Assembly: GCA_016185525.1 (NCBI GenBank)
Contig: JACPNK010000001.1
Location: 1 to 45,734, forward strand
Length of the DNA stretch: 45,734 nucleotides
Source of the DNA: Candidatus Yanofskyibacteriota bacterium
Lineage (GTDB): Bacteria; Patescibacteriota; Minisyncoccia; 2-02-FULL-40-12; IGHO2-12-FULL-4
Direction of reading: 5' to 3'
Positions 24,158 to 32,777 of this stretch are shown in pieces. Position 1 is the first letter of the stretch. The number at the start of each line of letters is the position of its first letter. Below the pieces are notes generated by a model. The model did no database searches, was not told the origin of the DNA, and saw only the letters and a program-made list of their open reading frames with translations. The position numbers and the translations under genes were made by a program.

Positions 24158-25231
24158 AAGTTTGTCTAACTTTTTTATGTTCTCTTCAAAAGGCTTGTTT
24201 TCTACCAAAGTCGGCAATTTTTCCAAAAGATATTTCAAAACCGCAACGAACATCTCTTCAGATTTCCCGGCTTTGACCTCATCTCTCTCATGTCTTGTGC
24301 CAAGCGGACTTCTGCCACGGGGAATATCTACCAGTAAAGCTCCAAAAACTCTCTCAAGCAACAAAACATAGAAAGCTTTGCCAAAGACTTCTCTTGTCTT
24401 TTCGTTGCGGCATTTTTCCATAAAAGCCCGCCGCCAGTGTTCAACGTCAACCAGAATGTCCAGATGCCTCCTGTCATAGCTGTACATTAGGACATTCCAG
24501 ACAAAATATGCGGCTCCGTAAAATTGCGGGAAAAAAGCTATATTAGGAGACGGCATATAAAATTTGTCGTCTTGTAACACAATATCCGTATTGCCGAAGT
24601 TTCTGAAAAAAAGCTCCATTTCCAAATAAGCAATTCTCTTGCCAATATCCGTTTCATAAAAAACAAAACTGAAGACCTCGTCGGCGACATTTCTAAAGAT
24701 TTTTTGCTTTTGTTCATTTTTTCTGCCCCTGGAATCTCTACCTATCTCGATCCACCTGTCTAACCTTTCCCTGATAAAATACTCGAAACCATCGACTGCA
24801 CGTTTTTCGCTTTTCACGTCAGAAAAAATCTTTACCGTGTTCCAGTACAACTCGGCAACTTTACGTTTTTCGGCCCACATAGAATAATCGCAAAAAAATA
24901 ACGGTCTTGAACCCTCAACTCTTTCTCTAGCCACCCAAGACCGGTCACTGTAATTTCCCAGATCCCAGACTTGAGGAAGAGTAATACATGGTTGGGTCTT
25001 TTTTTCCACTAAAGCGTAATCTCCGGCCAACTTTAGAGCTTCCATACCTACCGCCCCTTTTGGCCCGACAGTAAGAGTTACCGGCCCTTTTTTAGTAAAG
25101 CCGTGGACAATTTTGCACCTGTAATCGTTCGGACCAAGTTTTGGCATCCAACCTTCACGGACGGGATCTTTTTTAAAACCAATTTCTTCTGCCACCTTCC
25201 TGTAAATTTTTTCCAGCTCTGATTTTGTCAT
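24149..25231 (-). CDS. Uncharacterised protein, possibly an aminoglycoside-phosphotransferase/kinase-like fold
   Basis: 360 residues. Segments such as ITLPQVWDLG...WVARERVEGSRPL, a central helical region and FGNTDIVLQDDKFYMPSPNIAFFPQFYGAAYFVWN resemble the hinge, catalytic-loop and metal-binding regions of the APH/choline-kinase fold. The canonical HGD and D-W signatures are not intact, so it may be a diverged or inactive member. This is pattern recognition only. It is convergent with smpB and sits between smpB and tmRNA. Confidence 0.6.
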   Translation of the reverse strand: MTKSELEKIYRKVAEEIGFKKDPVREGWMPKLGPNDYRCKIVHGFTKKGPVTLTVGPKGAVGMEALKLAGDYALVEKKTQPCITLPQVWDLGNYSDRSWVARERVEGSRPLFFCDYSMWAEKRKVAELYWNTVKIFSDVKSEKRAVDGFEYFIRERLDRWIEIGRDSRGRKNEQKQKIFRNVADEVFSFVFYETDIGKRIAYLEMELFFRNFGNTDIVLQDDKFYMPSPNIAFFPQFYGAAYFVWNVLMYSYDRRHLDILVDVEHWRRAFMEKCRNEKTREVFGKAFYVLLLERVFGALLVDIPRGRSPLGTRHERDEVKAGKSEEMFVAVLKYLLEKLPTLVENKPFEENIKKLDKLLT

Positions 25232-25266
25232 ACTTAAATAAGACCTCTTTTATTTTTTAAAAAACA

Positions 25267-25295
25267 TTGACAACAATCTAACATAGAAGTATAAT
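25267..25295 (+). promoter_or_regulatory. Consensus sigma-70 promoter of tmRNA
   Basis: TTGACA (25267-25272), exactly 17 nt, then TATAAT (25290-25295); the tmRNA 5' G at 25308 follows 13 nt later. Both hexamers are perfect consensus. Confidence 0.9.
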
Positions 25296-25307
25296 CAGGT
25301 CAATCTC

Positions 25308-25650
25308 GGGGATGTAAGTTTCGATGGAGATAAAGTTCATTTAGAGGCAGGGGAAGGACGATTGTTACCTTCTCAATCACCAATCAAATAAGAAGTGCCA
25401 ATCAAAATTACGCACTCGCTTACGCTTAATATAGCTTGAGCCGTTTTGCCCTCAATTCTCGCTAGAGGGACAAGGCGTCATTAGCGAGATATATTGGCAG
25501 TCCACAGTCTTGAGGGCTGTCAATGAAATTAACCAAGACAATTGTCTGGTTATTTCGTTTGCTTCTACCCGGACAATTAGAAAAGCGAACTAACTCTGTA
25601 GTCTCTGACTGACTTAATTTCTAGACGGGGTTTCAATACCCCCATCTCCA
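25308..25650 (+). ncRNA. ssrA: tmRNA (transfer-messenger RNA)
   Basis: Rescues stalled ribosomes together with SmpB. The 5' end GGGGATGTAAGTTTCGATGG and the 3' end (T-arm GACGGGGTTTCAATACCCCC, acceptor strand CATCTCCA) form the alanine-tRNA-like domain; the 3' CCA is apparently not encoded in register. The tag ORF at 25397-25429 reads ANQNYALAYA then TAA, so the tag ends in AYA instead of the common LAA. Pseudoknot-rich sequence follows the tag. At about 343 nt it is of normal length, and the mature 3' end is set by the acceptor pairing. Confidence 0.95.
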
Positions 25651-25661
25651 CACCACAAAAC

Positions 25662-25687
25662 AAAACCGCCGTTATGGCGGTTTTGTG
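25662..25687 (+). terminator. tmRNA terminator
   Basis: AAAACCGCC-GTTAT-GGCGGTTTT hairpin just after the tmRNA 3' end. Confidence 0.85.
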
Positions 25688-25715
25688 ATTTAAAGCACTG
25701 TTAAGATGCCGGGAA

Positions 25716-27755
25716 TTATGGCTCTCCGGCAAATCCTTTTTCTAACTGAACTTTTATCCCAAACCGGGACAGGACCCTGTTTAAAATTGATTCTTGAGTT
25801 ACGCGAACCGGCAGAATCTCTATTTTAAAACCTATCGTCCGATTAACGTCCGCTCCGTCCGATAAAACAACGTCATAAAAACCGGGTTCAGTATTTGGAT
25901 CTACATTCAGTTTAAACCGGACCCTGTTTCTCTGTCTGCCTAAATTAGTAACTCTTAAACTATTCTCAACCAAGTTGAGGTCGCCGCTGGAAACATTAAC
26001 TTCTTTAATGGTTGACAAATTTTTACCCGCCACACTCAAACTTGCGACTCTGCCGGCTTTAAAGGAAAAAGGTGAGACAGATTCAATGGTCAAAGGATTT
26101 TCTTCTCCTTCTTGATAAATTGTCAGCCAATTGGAAGCGGGTTTTGATATCACACCGCCGTTGTTCTCAACCCCGACTCTGAACGCAAATGAGTTCTCTG
26201 CGAAAAAAAGATTTGAAAAACTTTCAATGCTAAATTCAATAATACTGCCGTTATCAGACTCCAAAGGGCCGGAATAATTTTCATCTAGCCAAACTTTATT
26301 TTCGTCCAGAGAAAAATTACTGCCCTTCAAAACTATGGTATCGCCAATTTTCCCGGCCAAAGGAGAGAAACTTTTGATCTTGGGCCTTTTGGTTACAATC
26401 GGCGCCTTAATGATAAAACCACCATCACACTCGGCCAGAACATTTTGATTAGAATCCACTATCTCGGTTTTATATGTTCCCACTTTGTACTCGTCCCTTC
26501 TGATTGTGGTCTGGTCATAGACGTCAAAACCGCCTTGAGCATTTACTGTTACCGGCGCTGATCTTGTTTCACTATTGTTAAGATTGGTGTTTTTGATAAC
26601 AACTGTCTGGTTGGGCGAAAAACCTGAAAGCAAAATTCTTACATTGGAATGCTCTCCGATACGGCGGATACCGTCTCCGTCGTCAGTTTTTGGATCATTC
26701 CAGACCAAACCGCAAATTAGATCTTCTGAACCCCCAACCTCGCCACTTACCATTTGAACATAAAAATCCATCAAGCCATTGCTTACTGTAATTTCTTTGG
26801 TTTTAGTAATAAGACCCTCTGGGCCTTGGTATTCGTAACGGGCCGTAAGTCCGCCAGGAATACCCGAAACGTTGCCGAATAAAGTAACAACACGACGGCC
26901 GTTGCTTACCTCAACTTTATCATACCGCCTGACTCCCCCGTTGGCAAAAAACTCATCGTAACTGCCCGGAAAAACGTTTTTCAAAAAATCCACAAATTCT
27001 TGGTCAAAAATAACTTCTCCAGAATTGTTAGTCTCACCGATTTTGAGAGTGCCTTGGCCCTCGTTAATGGTATTGTCTTCGCTAGCGACACCCGCCACCC
27101 GATTGTTGTCAAAAATCTCCACGTTTACCAGCGGTATACCGCTAGAATCAGTTATCTTTCCTGACAAGGTTACTCGTGGAGCACCTGTAAAAACAGTGGT
27201 AGTTGTCTGGTTGGTCTGCTGGCTTCTAGCCAAACACTGAAAGTAAGTACTGCGGGCTGTCTCCCAGCTAACACCCTGGGCATTGGTGCTGGTATTGCGG
27301 ACAGCATTTGGTTCCGGGTCTCCGGCATTAGGAGGACCGGTAAAATCTGCGGCACGCGGAGACACACATCCCCCACCACCGGACGACCTGCCAGCCACAC
27401 ACTGTAAATAGGAATTGCGGGCAGTTTCATACTGTCCTTGCTGGTTTTGGCTAGGAAAATAATTCCGTACAATCTCTTGAGCGGAAGGATCAATTTGACT
27501 ATACGACCTGCCGCCATACATGCGGCGTGCCAGATCATCATAAGAAAGAATGAAGTCCGTTGGCCGCACACTTGTACAACTAGCAGCCGAACCTTTGTTA
27601 AAATCTACTACGCCAAACCACGAAAGAACGCTGTCAAAGATATTAGCCTCGCCATCAACAAAAACTGCCTGACTTGGTTCAAAGTCAGAATTAAAAACAG
27701 CAGTAACGGACAAAGCAACAAACAAAACTAAAACAATATACGGGATGTATTTCAT
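25716..27755 (-). CDS. Secreted/anchored surface protein with carboxypeptidase-regulatory-like and IPT/TIG domains
   Basis: 679 residues. The N-terminal hydrophobic segment (YIPYIVLVLFVALSVTAVF) is a signal peptide or anchor. Near residues 70-170 two similar segments (QEIVRNYFPSQNQQGQYETARNSYLQC-like) repeat around YFQCL/YLQCV. VTLSGKITDSSGIPLVNVEIFD is a carboxypeptidase-regulatory-like (Ig) domain; IKSFSPLAGKIGDTIVLKGSNF and IESVSPFSFKAGRVASLSVAGKNL open two IPT/TIG domains. These imply an extracellular binding or structural role. TAAAAT (minus strand, 27763-27768) is 7 nt before the ATG, so the mRNA is probably leaderless. Confidence 0.8.
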   Translation of the reverse strand: MKYIPYIVLVLFVALSVTAVFNSDFEPSQAVFVDGEANIFDSVLSWFGVVDFNKGSAASCTSVRPTDFILSYDDLARRMYGGRSYSQIDPSAQEIVRNYFPSQNQQGQYETARNSYLQCVAGRSSGGGGCVSPRAADFTGPPNAGDPEPNAVRNTSTNAQGVSWETARSTYFQCLARSQQTNQTTTTVFTGAPRVTLSGKITDSSGIPLVNVEIFDNNRVAGVASEDNTINEGQGTLKIGETNNSGEVIFDQEFVDFLKNVFPGSYDEFFANGGVRRYDKVEVSNGRRVVTLFGNVSGIPGGLTARYEYQGPEGLITKTKEITVSNGLMDFYVQMVSGEVGGSEDLICGLVWNDPKTDDGDGIRRIGEHSNVRILLSGFSPNQTVVIKNTNLNNSETRSAPVTVNAQGGFDVYDQTTIRRDEYKVGTYKTEIVDSNQNVLAECDGGFIIKAPIVTKRPKIKSFSPLAGKIGDTIVLKGSNFSLDENKVWLDENYSGPLESDNGSIIEFSIESFSNLFFAENSFAFRVGVENNGGVISKPASNWLTIYQEGEENPLTIESVSPFSFKAGRVASLSVAGKNLSTIKEVNVSSGDLNLVENSLRVTNLGRQRNRVRFKLNVDPNTEPGFYDVVLSDGADVNRTIGFKIEILPVRVTQESILNRVLSRFGIKVQLEKGFAGEP

Positions 27756-27836
27756 TATTTTAATTTTAGCTTAGTGAAACCATACCGGCAAACCGAAGTT
27801 ACCAACAGGTTAATTTTTGTGAAAAGACAAAACTGA

Positions 27837-27849
27837 TATAATCAAGTTA
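27837..27849 (+). promoter_or_regulatory. -10 box directly before the pilin-like gene
   Basis: TATAAT (27837-27842) 7 nt before the ATG at 27850; the -35 region is weak. A leaderless transcript is likely. Confidence 0.5.
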
Positions 27850-28674
27850 ATGAAACTAAAAGAACCTTTTTTACAGCTCCCCGCATCTTTTGCGGTTCTT
27901 ACTCTCCCCTGCCAAGACAGCGCCAATTTGGGCGAGTGCGTTTCCGGAATTTATTCCTGGAGTTTAACTGTGGTAGGCATAGTTGCTTTTGTGCAGATAA
28001 TTTACGCCGGCTGGATGTATTTGACTGCGGCCGGCAATACCTCCAAGACTGGTGATGCCATGAAAAAAATATCCAATGCCGTCTTGGGTATTGTCCTGCT
28101 TTTTTCTTCTTATCTAATCCTGAATACTATTAACCCGGACTTGGTAGGAGGAAACCTTGGCTTACCAAACCTAAAAGGAAATGATGTAACCAAGATAGAC
28201 CACAAAGACAACGGCAGTTCTACCACCACTCTGCTCAATGAATCCAGCACAACAACTACGACAACAAAGACCAAAGACCCGAAAATTCCTGATTGGTCCA
28301 GTATTACTCCAAGCACACCATTAGTTGTCAGCTTCCGGGACTATCAACAGGCAGGAGAGATACTGGATCGCATCGGTCCCCAAACTGATGCTGAAATTTG
28401 TTTGGTTGGTTCCGGCTTTGCGCCGCCAAATATGGGAATGTACATAGGCGGACTCGGCACTTTTTCAATCACGCCTCACACCACCACCAAAGCAACACTT
28501 CGTCTTGACCCATCGCACCCCAGATTCTATCCGGCATGGCAAAACATAACACAAAGCGCCGGCGAAGCTGGCTACTTTGGCAGAGGGGAATATACGACCA
28601 ACTTTATCTTTGTTTATCTGGATTTAGAAAATGGCTTAGGCACAGTACGTCCCCAAAGACCCTGCACGGATTGA
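27850..28674 (+). CDS. TrbC/VirB2-like (pilin-type) membrane protein with Ser/Thr linker and C-terminal exported domain
   Basis: 274 residues. Two hydrophobic segments (about residues 36-57 and 77-96) flank a short loop with GWMYLTAAGNTSKTGDAMKKI, the pattern of the small TrbC/VirB2-like proteins common in CPR genomes. A Thr/Ser-rich linker (about residues 125-140) leads to a soluble beta-rich C-terminal domain. Similar two-helix modules occur in three genes near the right edge. It could be a pilus or secretion-channel subunit; a leaderless start is suggested by the TATAAT at 27837. Confidence 0.75.
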   Translation: MKLKEPFLQLPASFAVLTLPCQDSANLGECVSGIYSWSLTVVGIVAFVQIIYAGWMYLTAAGNTSKTGDAMKKISNAVLGIVLLFSSYLILNTINPDLVGGNLGLPNLKGNDVTKIDHKDNGSSTTTLLNESSTTTTTTKTKDPKIPDWSSITPSTPLVVSFRDYQQAGEILDRIGPQTDAEICLVGSGFAPPNMGMYIGGLGTFSITPHTTTKATLRLDPSHPRFYPAWQNITQSAGEAGYFGRGEYTTNFIFVYLDLENGLGTVRPQRPCTD

Positions 28675-28705
28675 AGTTAAATAAAAAATATGTCAGCATC
28701 TCAAA

Positions 28706-29251
28706 ATGCATAAAGGATTCTGGACTAAAAAACCACAGCAAGAGAAAAAACCAAGAGCCAACCTTCAGATCAAAGCTCCGCAACTGCGGGTTATAGACGA
28801 AAAAGGCGAACAGCTCGGCATTTTAGATACCCCAGCAGCCTTAAAAATAGCTCACGAAAAAGACCTGGACCTGATAGAAATAAACCCGCAAACCAGCCCA
28901 CCTATTGCCAAAATCATGGATTATGGTAAATATATGTATCAAAAAGAAAAAGGTGGTAAAGGTGTTAAAAGCAAGAAAACTGGTTCGCAGGAGACAAAAA
29001 CAGTCAGAATCGGCCTAAAAACTGGAGAACACGATTTGAGGGTTAAATCCAGTCTGGCCGATAAATTTTTAGAAAAAAACAATAAAGTCAGGCTTGAGAT
29101 TTTTCTCCGCGGAAGAGAAAAGGCTTTCCGGAGTATGGCGCGAGAAAAACTAAATTTTTTCCTAAGCTATATCACTCAACCACACATAATGGAAGAAGCT
29201 ATCAAATCAACCCCAACCGGTTTTACCTTAATGATTCGTCCTGAGAAATGA
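28706..29251 (+). CDS. infC: Translation initiation factor IF-3
   Basis: 181 residues, full length. The N-terminal domain has LRVIDEKGEQLGILDTPAALKIAHEKDLDLIEINPQTSPPIAKIMDYGKY, and the C-terminal domain KTVRIGLKTGEHDLRVKSSLADKFL. IF-3 discriminates initiator tRNA and prevents 70S re-association. It uses ATG here, not the rare AUU of some bacteria. It is the first gene of infC-rpmI-rplT and overlaps rpmI by 4 nt (ATGA). Confidence 0.97.
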   Translation: MHKGFWTKKPQQEKKPRANLQIKAPQLRVIDEKGEQLGILDTPAALKIAHEKDLDLIEINPQTSPPIAKIMDYGKYMYQKEKGGKGVKSKKTGSQETKTVRIGLKTGEHDLRVKSSLADKFLEKNNKVRLEIFLRGREKAFRSMAREKLNFFLSYITQPHIMEEAIKSTPTGFTLMIRPEK

Positions 29252-29451
29252 CAAATTCTATGAAACTAAAAACAAATAAATCAGCCCTGAAGAGATTCAA
29301 AATTGGTAAGAAAAAAATCATGCACAGAACAGTGCACCAAAACCATTTCAACGCCAGAGACACGGGAGAAGAAACTCGAAGCAAAAGGGGCTATAAACAG
29401 TTAACCGCAAATGATGAAAAAGACATAAGAACGATTCTTCCGTATTCTTAA
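29248..29451 (+). CDS. rpmI: 50S ribosomal protein bL35
   Basis: 67 residues. MKLKTNKSALKRFKIGKKK is the basic bL35 N-terminus, followed by NHFNARDTGEETRSKRG. The first ATG (29248) is coupled to the infC stop; the ATG at 29260 fits the family better, so 4 extra residues may be unreal. Confidence 0.95.
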   Translation: MTNSMKLKTNKSALKRFKIGKKKIMHRTVHQNHFNARDTGEETRSKRGYKQLTANDEKDIRTILPYS

Positions 29452-29468
29452 GTCAGTCATTTTATTTT

Positions 29469-29813
29469 ATGCCGCGAGTCAAAAGAGGAACAACCGCAAA
29501 CAAAAGAAGAAAAAATCTGCTGAAACACGCAAAGGGTTTTATGTGGACCAGAAGCACCAAGTATCGCCAAGCCAAAGAAGCTTTGCTTCACGCTTGGTCG
29601 TTTCAGTTTGCCGACCGCAGGAAAAAGAAAAGCAATTTCCGCAGACTCTGGCAAATTAAAATAAACGCCGGAGCCAAAGAAAACGGCATATCATACAGCC
29701 AATTCATAAACCGCCTCACAAAATCCAAAATAGAACTAGACCGCAAAATCCTCGCTGACCTCGCCCAACACGAACCGGAAGTCTTCAAAAAAATAGTCGA
29801 GACCGCAAAATAA
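29469..29813 (+). CDS. rplT: 50S ribosomal protein bL20
   Basis: 114 residues, normal length. MPRVKRGTTANKRRKNLLKHAKG and GISYSQFINRL are typical bL20 blocks. In many bacteria L20 represses its own operon by binding the leader; no L20-binding structure was recognised here. The stop overlaps the terminator stem. Confidence 0.97.
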   Translation: MPRVKRGTTANKRRKNLLKHAKGFMWTRSTKYRQAKEALLHAWSFQFADRRKKKSNFRRLWQIKINAGAKENGISYSQFINRLTKSKIELDRKILADLAQHEPEVFKKIVETAK

Positions 29814-29840
29814 AATCCGCTGTCAAGCGGATTTTATTTT
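29807..29840 (+). terminator. Terminator of infC-rpmI-rplT
   Basis: A 14-bp stem (AAAATAAAATCCGC and complement) with a 6-nt loop and a T-rich 3' arm. It begins before the rplT stop and is probably bidirectional. Confidence 0.85.
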
Positions 29841-29883
29841 AGCAGTGCGAATCATGAACACCGCCCGCCTATTGGTCAAAATC

Positions 29884-30264
29884 CTATTGAGACTTCTTTA
29901 GTAAACCGCGAATCTTTTTAATTTCTCGAGCCATATCGTTGCGAAGCTGAACACGAGCTGGATCAACAGGTTCCTTTTCAATATTATCAGCGTCTTGTAT
30001 AAGCCAATCCAGGACATCTCCGAGATAATTAGGGTCATTAAAACCGGCATCAACATAGAGCTTGGTTTTTTCAAAATTAACTCTTTCGTCATCAGAATCT
30101 TCTTGATCCTGCCACTTATAAAACAAGTTGTTTGCTTCAACAACCTCGGGATCATTCAAGTCTAAATCGTCGGGACTGGTAATCCCTCTTTCTACAAACT
30201 TTTTATAGGCATCTAAAACCTGGGCCTTAGATACTCTTTCAAGTGAGGAAATCAATTCTTTCAT
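29884..30264 (-). CDS. Small acidic protein of unknown function, last gene of the accessory island
   Basis: 126 residues, acidic, with helices ending in a basic tail; no family recognised. TATAAT (minus strand, 30273-30278) is 8 nt before the ATG, suggesting a leaderless transcript. It is convergent with rplT and is preceded by an R'-type repeat. Confidence 0.7.
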   Translation of the reverse strand: MKELISSLERVSKAQVLDAYKKFVERGITSPDDLDLNDPEVVEANNLFYKWQDQEDSDDERVNFEKTKLYVDAGFNDPNYLGDVLDWLIQDADNIEKEPVDPARVQLRNDMAREIKKIRGLLKKSQ

Positions 30265-30349
30265 AATTAAAGATTATATAACCACTTATTATAAAACTTT
30301 CCCATTTGCAGGGCGAATCCTCTTTCGCTTCGAAGGAGGATTCGGACGG

Positions 30350-30462
30350 ACACAGTAGAGAACATTGCAGTGCACTCCATAGCTTTACGCGAAGGAGGGG
30401 AAAACTTTATTAGGTAGAATCTATGGGTATTTTATACAAAATCCTACCTTAATACTAGATTT
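30350..30462 (-). repeat. Island repeat, second family (R'), copy 1, downstream of the 30512-31171 gene
   Basis: Contains GAGAACATTG, a GGAAAACTTT block and a GATTTTGTATAAAATA hairpin on the minus strand inside GGTAG/CTACC arms. Similar to copies at 32161-32240 and 34617-34698. The adjacent 30265-30349 stretch holds a CGAATCCTC/GAGGATTCG hairpin and otherwise no gene. Confidence 0.6.
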
Positions 30463-30485
30463 TAACGATATTTATTAAAACAAAA

Positions 30486-30505
30486 GGGATTACTTTCGTA
30501 ATCCC
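30486..30505 (-). terminator. Terminator of the 30512-31171 gene
   Basis: GGGATTAC-TTTC-GTAATCCC hairpin followed on the minus strand by TTTTGTTTT. Confidence 0.8.
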
Positions 30506-30511
30506 ATAATA

Positions 30512-31171
30512 TCAAACAATTCGACCAGTAAGGTACCCCTCCCTGTTTTCGTCCCAGAAAATCTTCCGTGGTGTAGTCTTGGTAACACCAGCTTGTGTCA
30601 CCACACTGTCAAGTCGCCCGTTGAAAAAAATCGGGACTCCTTCTCGCAAAGCAGAAGCGCTCACAGTGTCATTCGCTCTAACTCCATTTAGAAGTTGGCT
30701 GATGCCACGATTCACAAGATGGATTCCACCTTTTGCTACATACGCACCACCATAATTATCATGAACTAGATCTGGCTCAAGTACAGACTCGGGCATTAAA
30801 TTCCCTCCAGTTATTATGAGGAAATCAGCATCTCTCGGTTGAATTTCTTCCTGATAAACGCCTGTGACCATAGGTCCAAATAGGAAATACTTTCTTCGTG
30901 AATAAGGAATATCCTTAGGATGACGAACTGCGGATCCGAATGCGATAACCGCAACAATGTCACCAAGCGGAACTAGAGTATGGTTGACCCTCCACCCCGT
31001 TACGAGCTTGTATAGATCGTCGAGACGAATGAAAAATGGGTCATTCTGACTGAGTTCGTAGTGTGTATAGCATCTCCCATTCGGAAAATAAAGTCTCCCA
31101 AGACGCTTTGTTTCAAAGTATTTCGTGAAATCATCCATGTGCAAAACGGTCTCAACTGCTGTGCTTTTCAT
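30512..31171 (-). CDS. Uncharacterised protein, possibly nucleotidyltransferase-like
   Basis: 219 residues. The segment IAFGSAVRHP...RDADFLIITG vaguely resembles a nucleotidyltransferase GS-x10-D-x-D signature (GSAxR...DxDxxV), but I cannot confirm the fold. ATG 31171 is chosen because AGGGAG lies upstream; the longer frame starts within repeat R1 and its first residues (MENFDQKTAEM) also open an unrelated frame at 32811, so they come from the repeat. A possible promoter, TTGACA-17-TAAGTT, lies at 31212-31240. Confidence 0.6.
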   Translation of the reverse strand: MKSTAVETVLHMDDFTKYFETKRLGRLYFPNGRCYTHYELSQNDPFFIRLDDLYKLVTGWRVNHTLVPLGDIVAVIAFGSAVRHPKDIPYSRRKYFLFGPMVTGVYQEEIQPRDADFLIITGGNLMPESVLEPDLVHDNYGGAYVAKGGIHLVNRGISQLLNGVRANDTVSASALREGVPIFFNGRLDSVVTQAGVTKTTPRKIFWDENREGYLTGRIV

Positions 31172-31257
31172 CGACTTTCTCCCTTTGTAAAGTACAGTAA
31201 ATAACGTTAGTAACTTATCATTAATAGTAATCTGTGTCAAGGGCAACAAAAACATCA

Positions 31258-31469
31258 GCATTTCTGCTGTTTTTTGATCAAAGTTTTCCATTCTCTTTGG
31301 GGGTCAAGGAATGCTGATTTCAGGAAAACATAAATAATTCAAATTCTAAGACAATCACTCATTTACTTGGCTCGCTTTTTATACTCGGCAGAGCGCATTG
31401 GACGACATTAGAACCCATTTAATACAATTAACTGGGTATTCTCCGTTCACCATAGTTAGGAGTTGGTAA
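31258..31469 (-). repeat. Island repeat, first family (R), copy 1, downstream of the CYTH gene
   Basis: 212 nt, about 96% identical with copy 2 (32778-32989) with no gaps; I count about nine substitutions, nearly all transitions. Contains a CCCAGTTAA/TTAAATGGG hairpin and an ATCAGCATT/AATGCTGAT inverted repeat. This fills most of the otherwise empty 31172-31475 gap. Confidence 0.9.
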
Positions 31470-31475
31470 TTATTT

Positions 31476-32075
31476 TTATAGTTTTTTCCTTTTAACTTCC
31501 AACCAATCGGGCACAGGAACAAAAGTTATTGACTCCCAGCCATCAATTTCTTGTTCTGTAACATCATAATACTTTTGATAAGCGGTTTCTACGCTTCCAT
31601 GCATCGCTTGAGACCAATCAAATCCCAAATCTTTTGCTATATCCGTTAACCCATTTTCTGTTGACGACTCTATCTCAACAAAAGTTGGTATCCAGGGCCA
31701 GGTATCAATAGTTATTTCTGAACCGTCCAGTTCCCACTTCTCACGCTTGGTTTCCTGATAGGCATCCTGCTTCAATCCTATCGCTAAAAGAAAATTGGTC
31801 ATTGTGTCAAAATCAGCCACATCAAGAGTTATTTCTTTGGTGCCCTGTAAGGTTCTATCAACTAATCTTTTATAGCTAAGCGTTATTTTATTATCACCTT
31901 CGTCTCTTACACGAACCCAAGCACCCTCTTTTTCAAGCCGTTCATCTGGATAATCAAAAACATTACGCTTCATTAAGCGTTCTGGGTAAATAAGCTTAGC
32001 CCCTACTTCTTTTAACTTTTTCCTAAGGACTTCCTTATCAATATCAAGAAATTTTGCCTCAAGTTCAACTTCCAT
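31476..32075 (-). CDS. CYTH-domain protein (class IV adenylate cyclase/triphosphatase-like)
   Basis: 199 residues. It opens with EVELEAKF, the E-x-E-x-K metal/triphosphate motif of CYTH enzymes, followed by DYPDERLEKEGAWVRVR, ITLSYKR and VEIESS in the tunnel fold. CYTH proteins hydrolyse inorganic or organic triphosphates or, in the CyaB subgroup, make cAMP; the actual activity is not determinable. Its start lies 85 nt from an R' repeat, and an R repeat follows its stop directly. Confidence 0.88.
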   Translation of the reverse strand: MEVELEAKFLDIDKEVLRKKLKEVGAKLIYPERLMKRNVFDYPDERLEKEGAWVRVRDEGDNKITLSYKRLVDRTLQGTKEITLDVADFDTMTNFLLAIGLKQDAYQETKREKWELDGSEITIDTWPWIPTFVEIESSTENGLTDIAKDLGFDWSQAMHGSVETAYQKYYDVTEQEIDGWESITFVPVPDWLEVKRKKL

Positions 32076-32160
32076 AGTTTAATTTAATTATCCAAAGAGT
32101 TCTAACGTCTCTTTAACATCACTTCAAAAAGTAGCATAAACATTGGCTTACTAAAAATGC

Positions 32161-32240
32161 AGGGACAATAGAGAACATTGGGAAACTTTGTTCAATGAAA
32201 TCTATGATTATTTTATTAGAAATCCAGTAATTATGCCGAT
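32161..32240 (-). repeat. Island repeat R', copy 2, downstream of the 32371-32658 gene
   Basis: Shares GAGAACATTG, GAAACTTTG and the AATAAAAT-type hairpin with copies 1 and 3, though it is the most diverged. The 32076-32370 gap holds this repeat and no gene. Confidence 0.55.
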
Positions 32241-32370
32241 TTTTGAATATCAGCTATAAAATGATGGTAATACTGGCATGTTGGCAAATTTAATTTAACA
32301 TGGTTTTTGCCAATTAAAAAGCGGATTTGATATAATCGCACCGCCACAGAACTTAGTTCTCCTCACAACA

Positions 32371-32658
32371 TCAAGGAACATGAATCGTTGGGTCACCCCA
32401 TAAACTGATACACACCGAGACAGTTTCTGCTTGTTCTATTCCTCTGTGTTTTGCATTAAATGTCAGTTGTGCGTACTCAGGGAAACTACAATCGGTCCTA
32501 AACTGTGCCGCAAACCTCACACGATCAACAACGGTAATTTGTTCATAACCTCGAAGTTGTAATTCTTGTATGGCAGTCAGCTTTTCTACCTGACCCTGAA
32601 GAATAAAACTAAAAATTGCAAAAATACCCACAACCAAGAGAAAACTCGAGAATTTCAT
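32371..32658 (-). CDS. Small exported or membrane-anchored protein, unknown
   Basis: 95 residues: an N-terminal signal peptide or anchor (MKFSSFLLVVGIFAIFSFIL), then a short domain with two Cys residues. ATG 32658 has AAAGGAG 6-7 nt upstream on the minus strand; a TTGCTA-16-TATAAT promoter precedes it at 32734-32761, right after repeat R2. Confidence 0.65.
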   Translation of the reverse strand: MKFSSFLLVVGIFAIFSFILQGQVEKLTAIQELQLRGYEQITVVDRVRFAAQFRTDCSFPEYAQLTFNAKHRGIEQAETVSVCISLWGDPTIHVP

Positions 32659-32733
32659 TGTGTCTCCTTTGCTATTTTTAGGCATTGAGCCAGTGGCATA
32701 GCTGCCATTTTGGTTGTTTACGAACGTGCTTAT

Positions 32734-32761
32734 ATTATATCGTATCTTAAGGTAATAGCAA
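32734..32761 (-). promoter_or_regulatory. Promoter of the 32371-32658 gene
   Basis: On the minus strand TTGCTA (32756-32761), 16-nt spacer, TATAAT (32734-32739). Located between repeat R2 and the gene. Confidence 0.55.
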
Positions 32762-32777
32762 GCCCAACAAAAAACCG

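Noticed and set aside
31172-31291. N-terminal extension of the 30512 gene (and of the frame at 32371-32811) beginning MENFDQKTAEM
   Set aside because: The shared residues come from repeat R, the extensions are unlike the rest, and good ribosome-binding sites lie before the internal ATGs.
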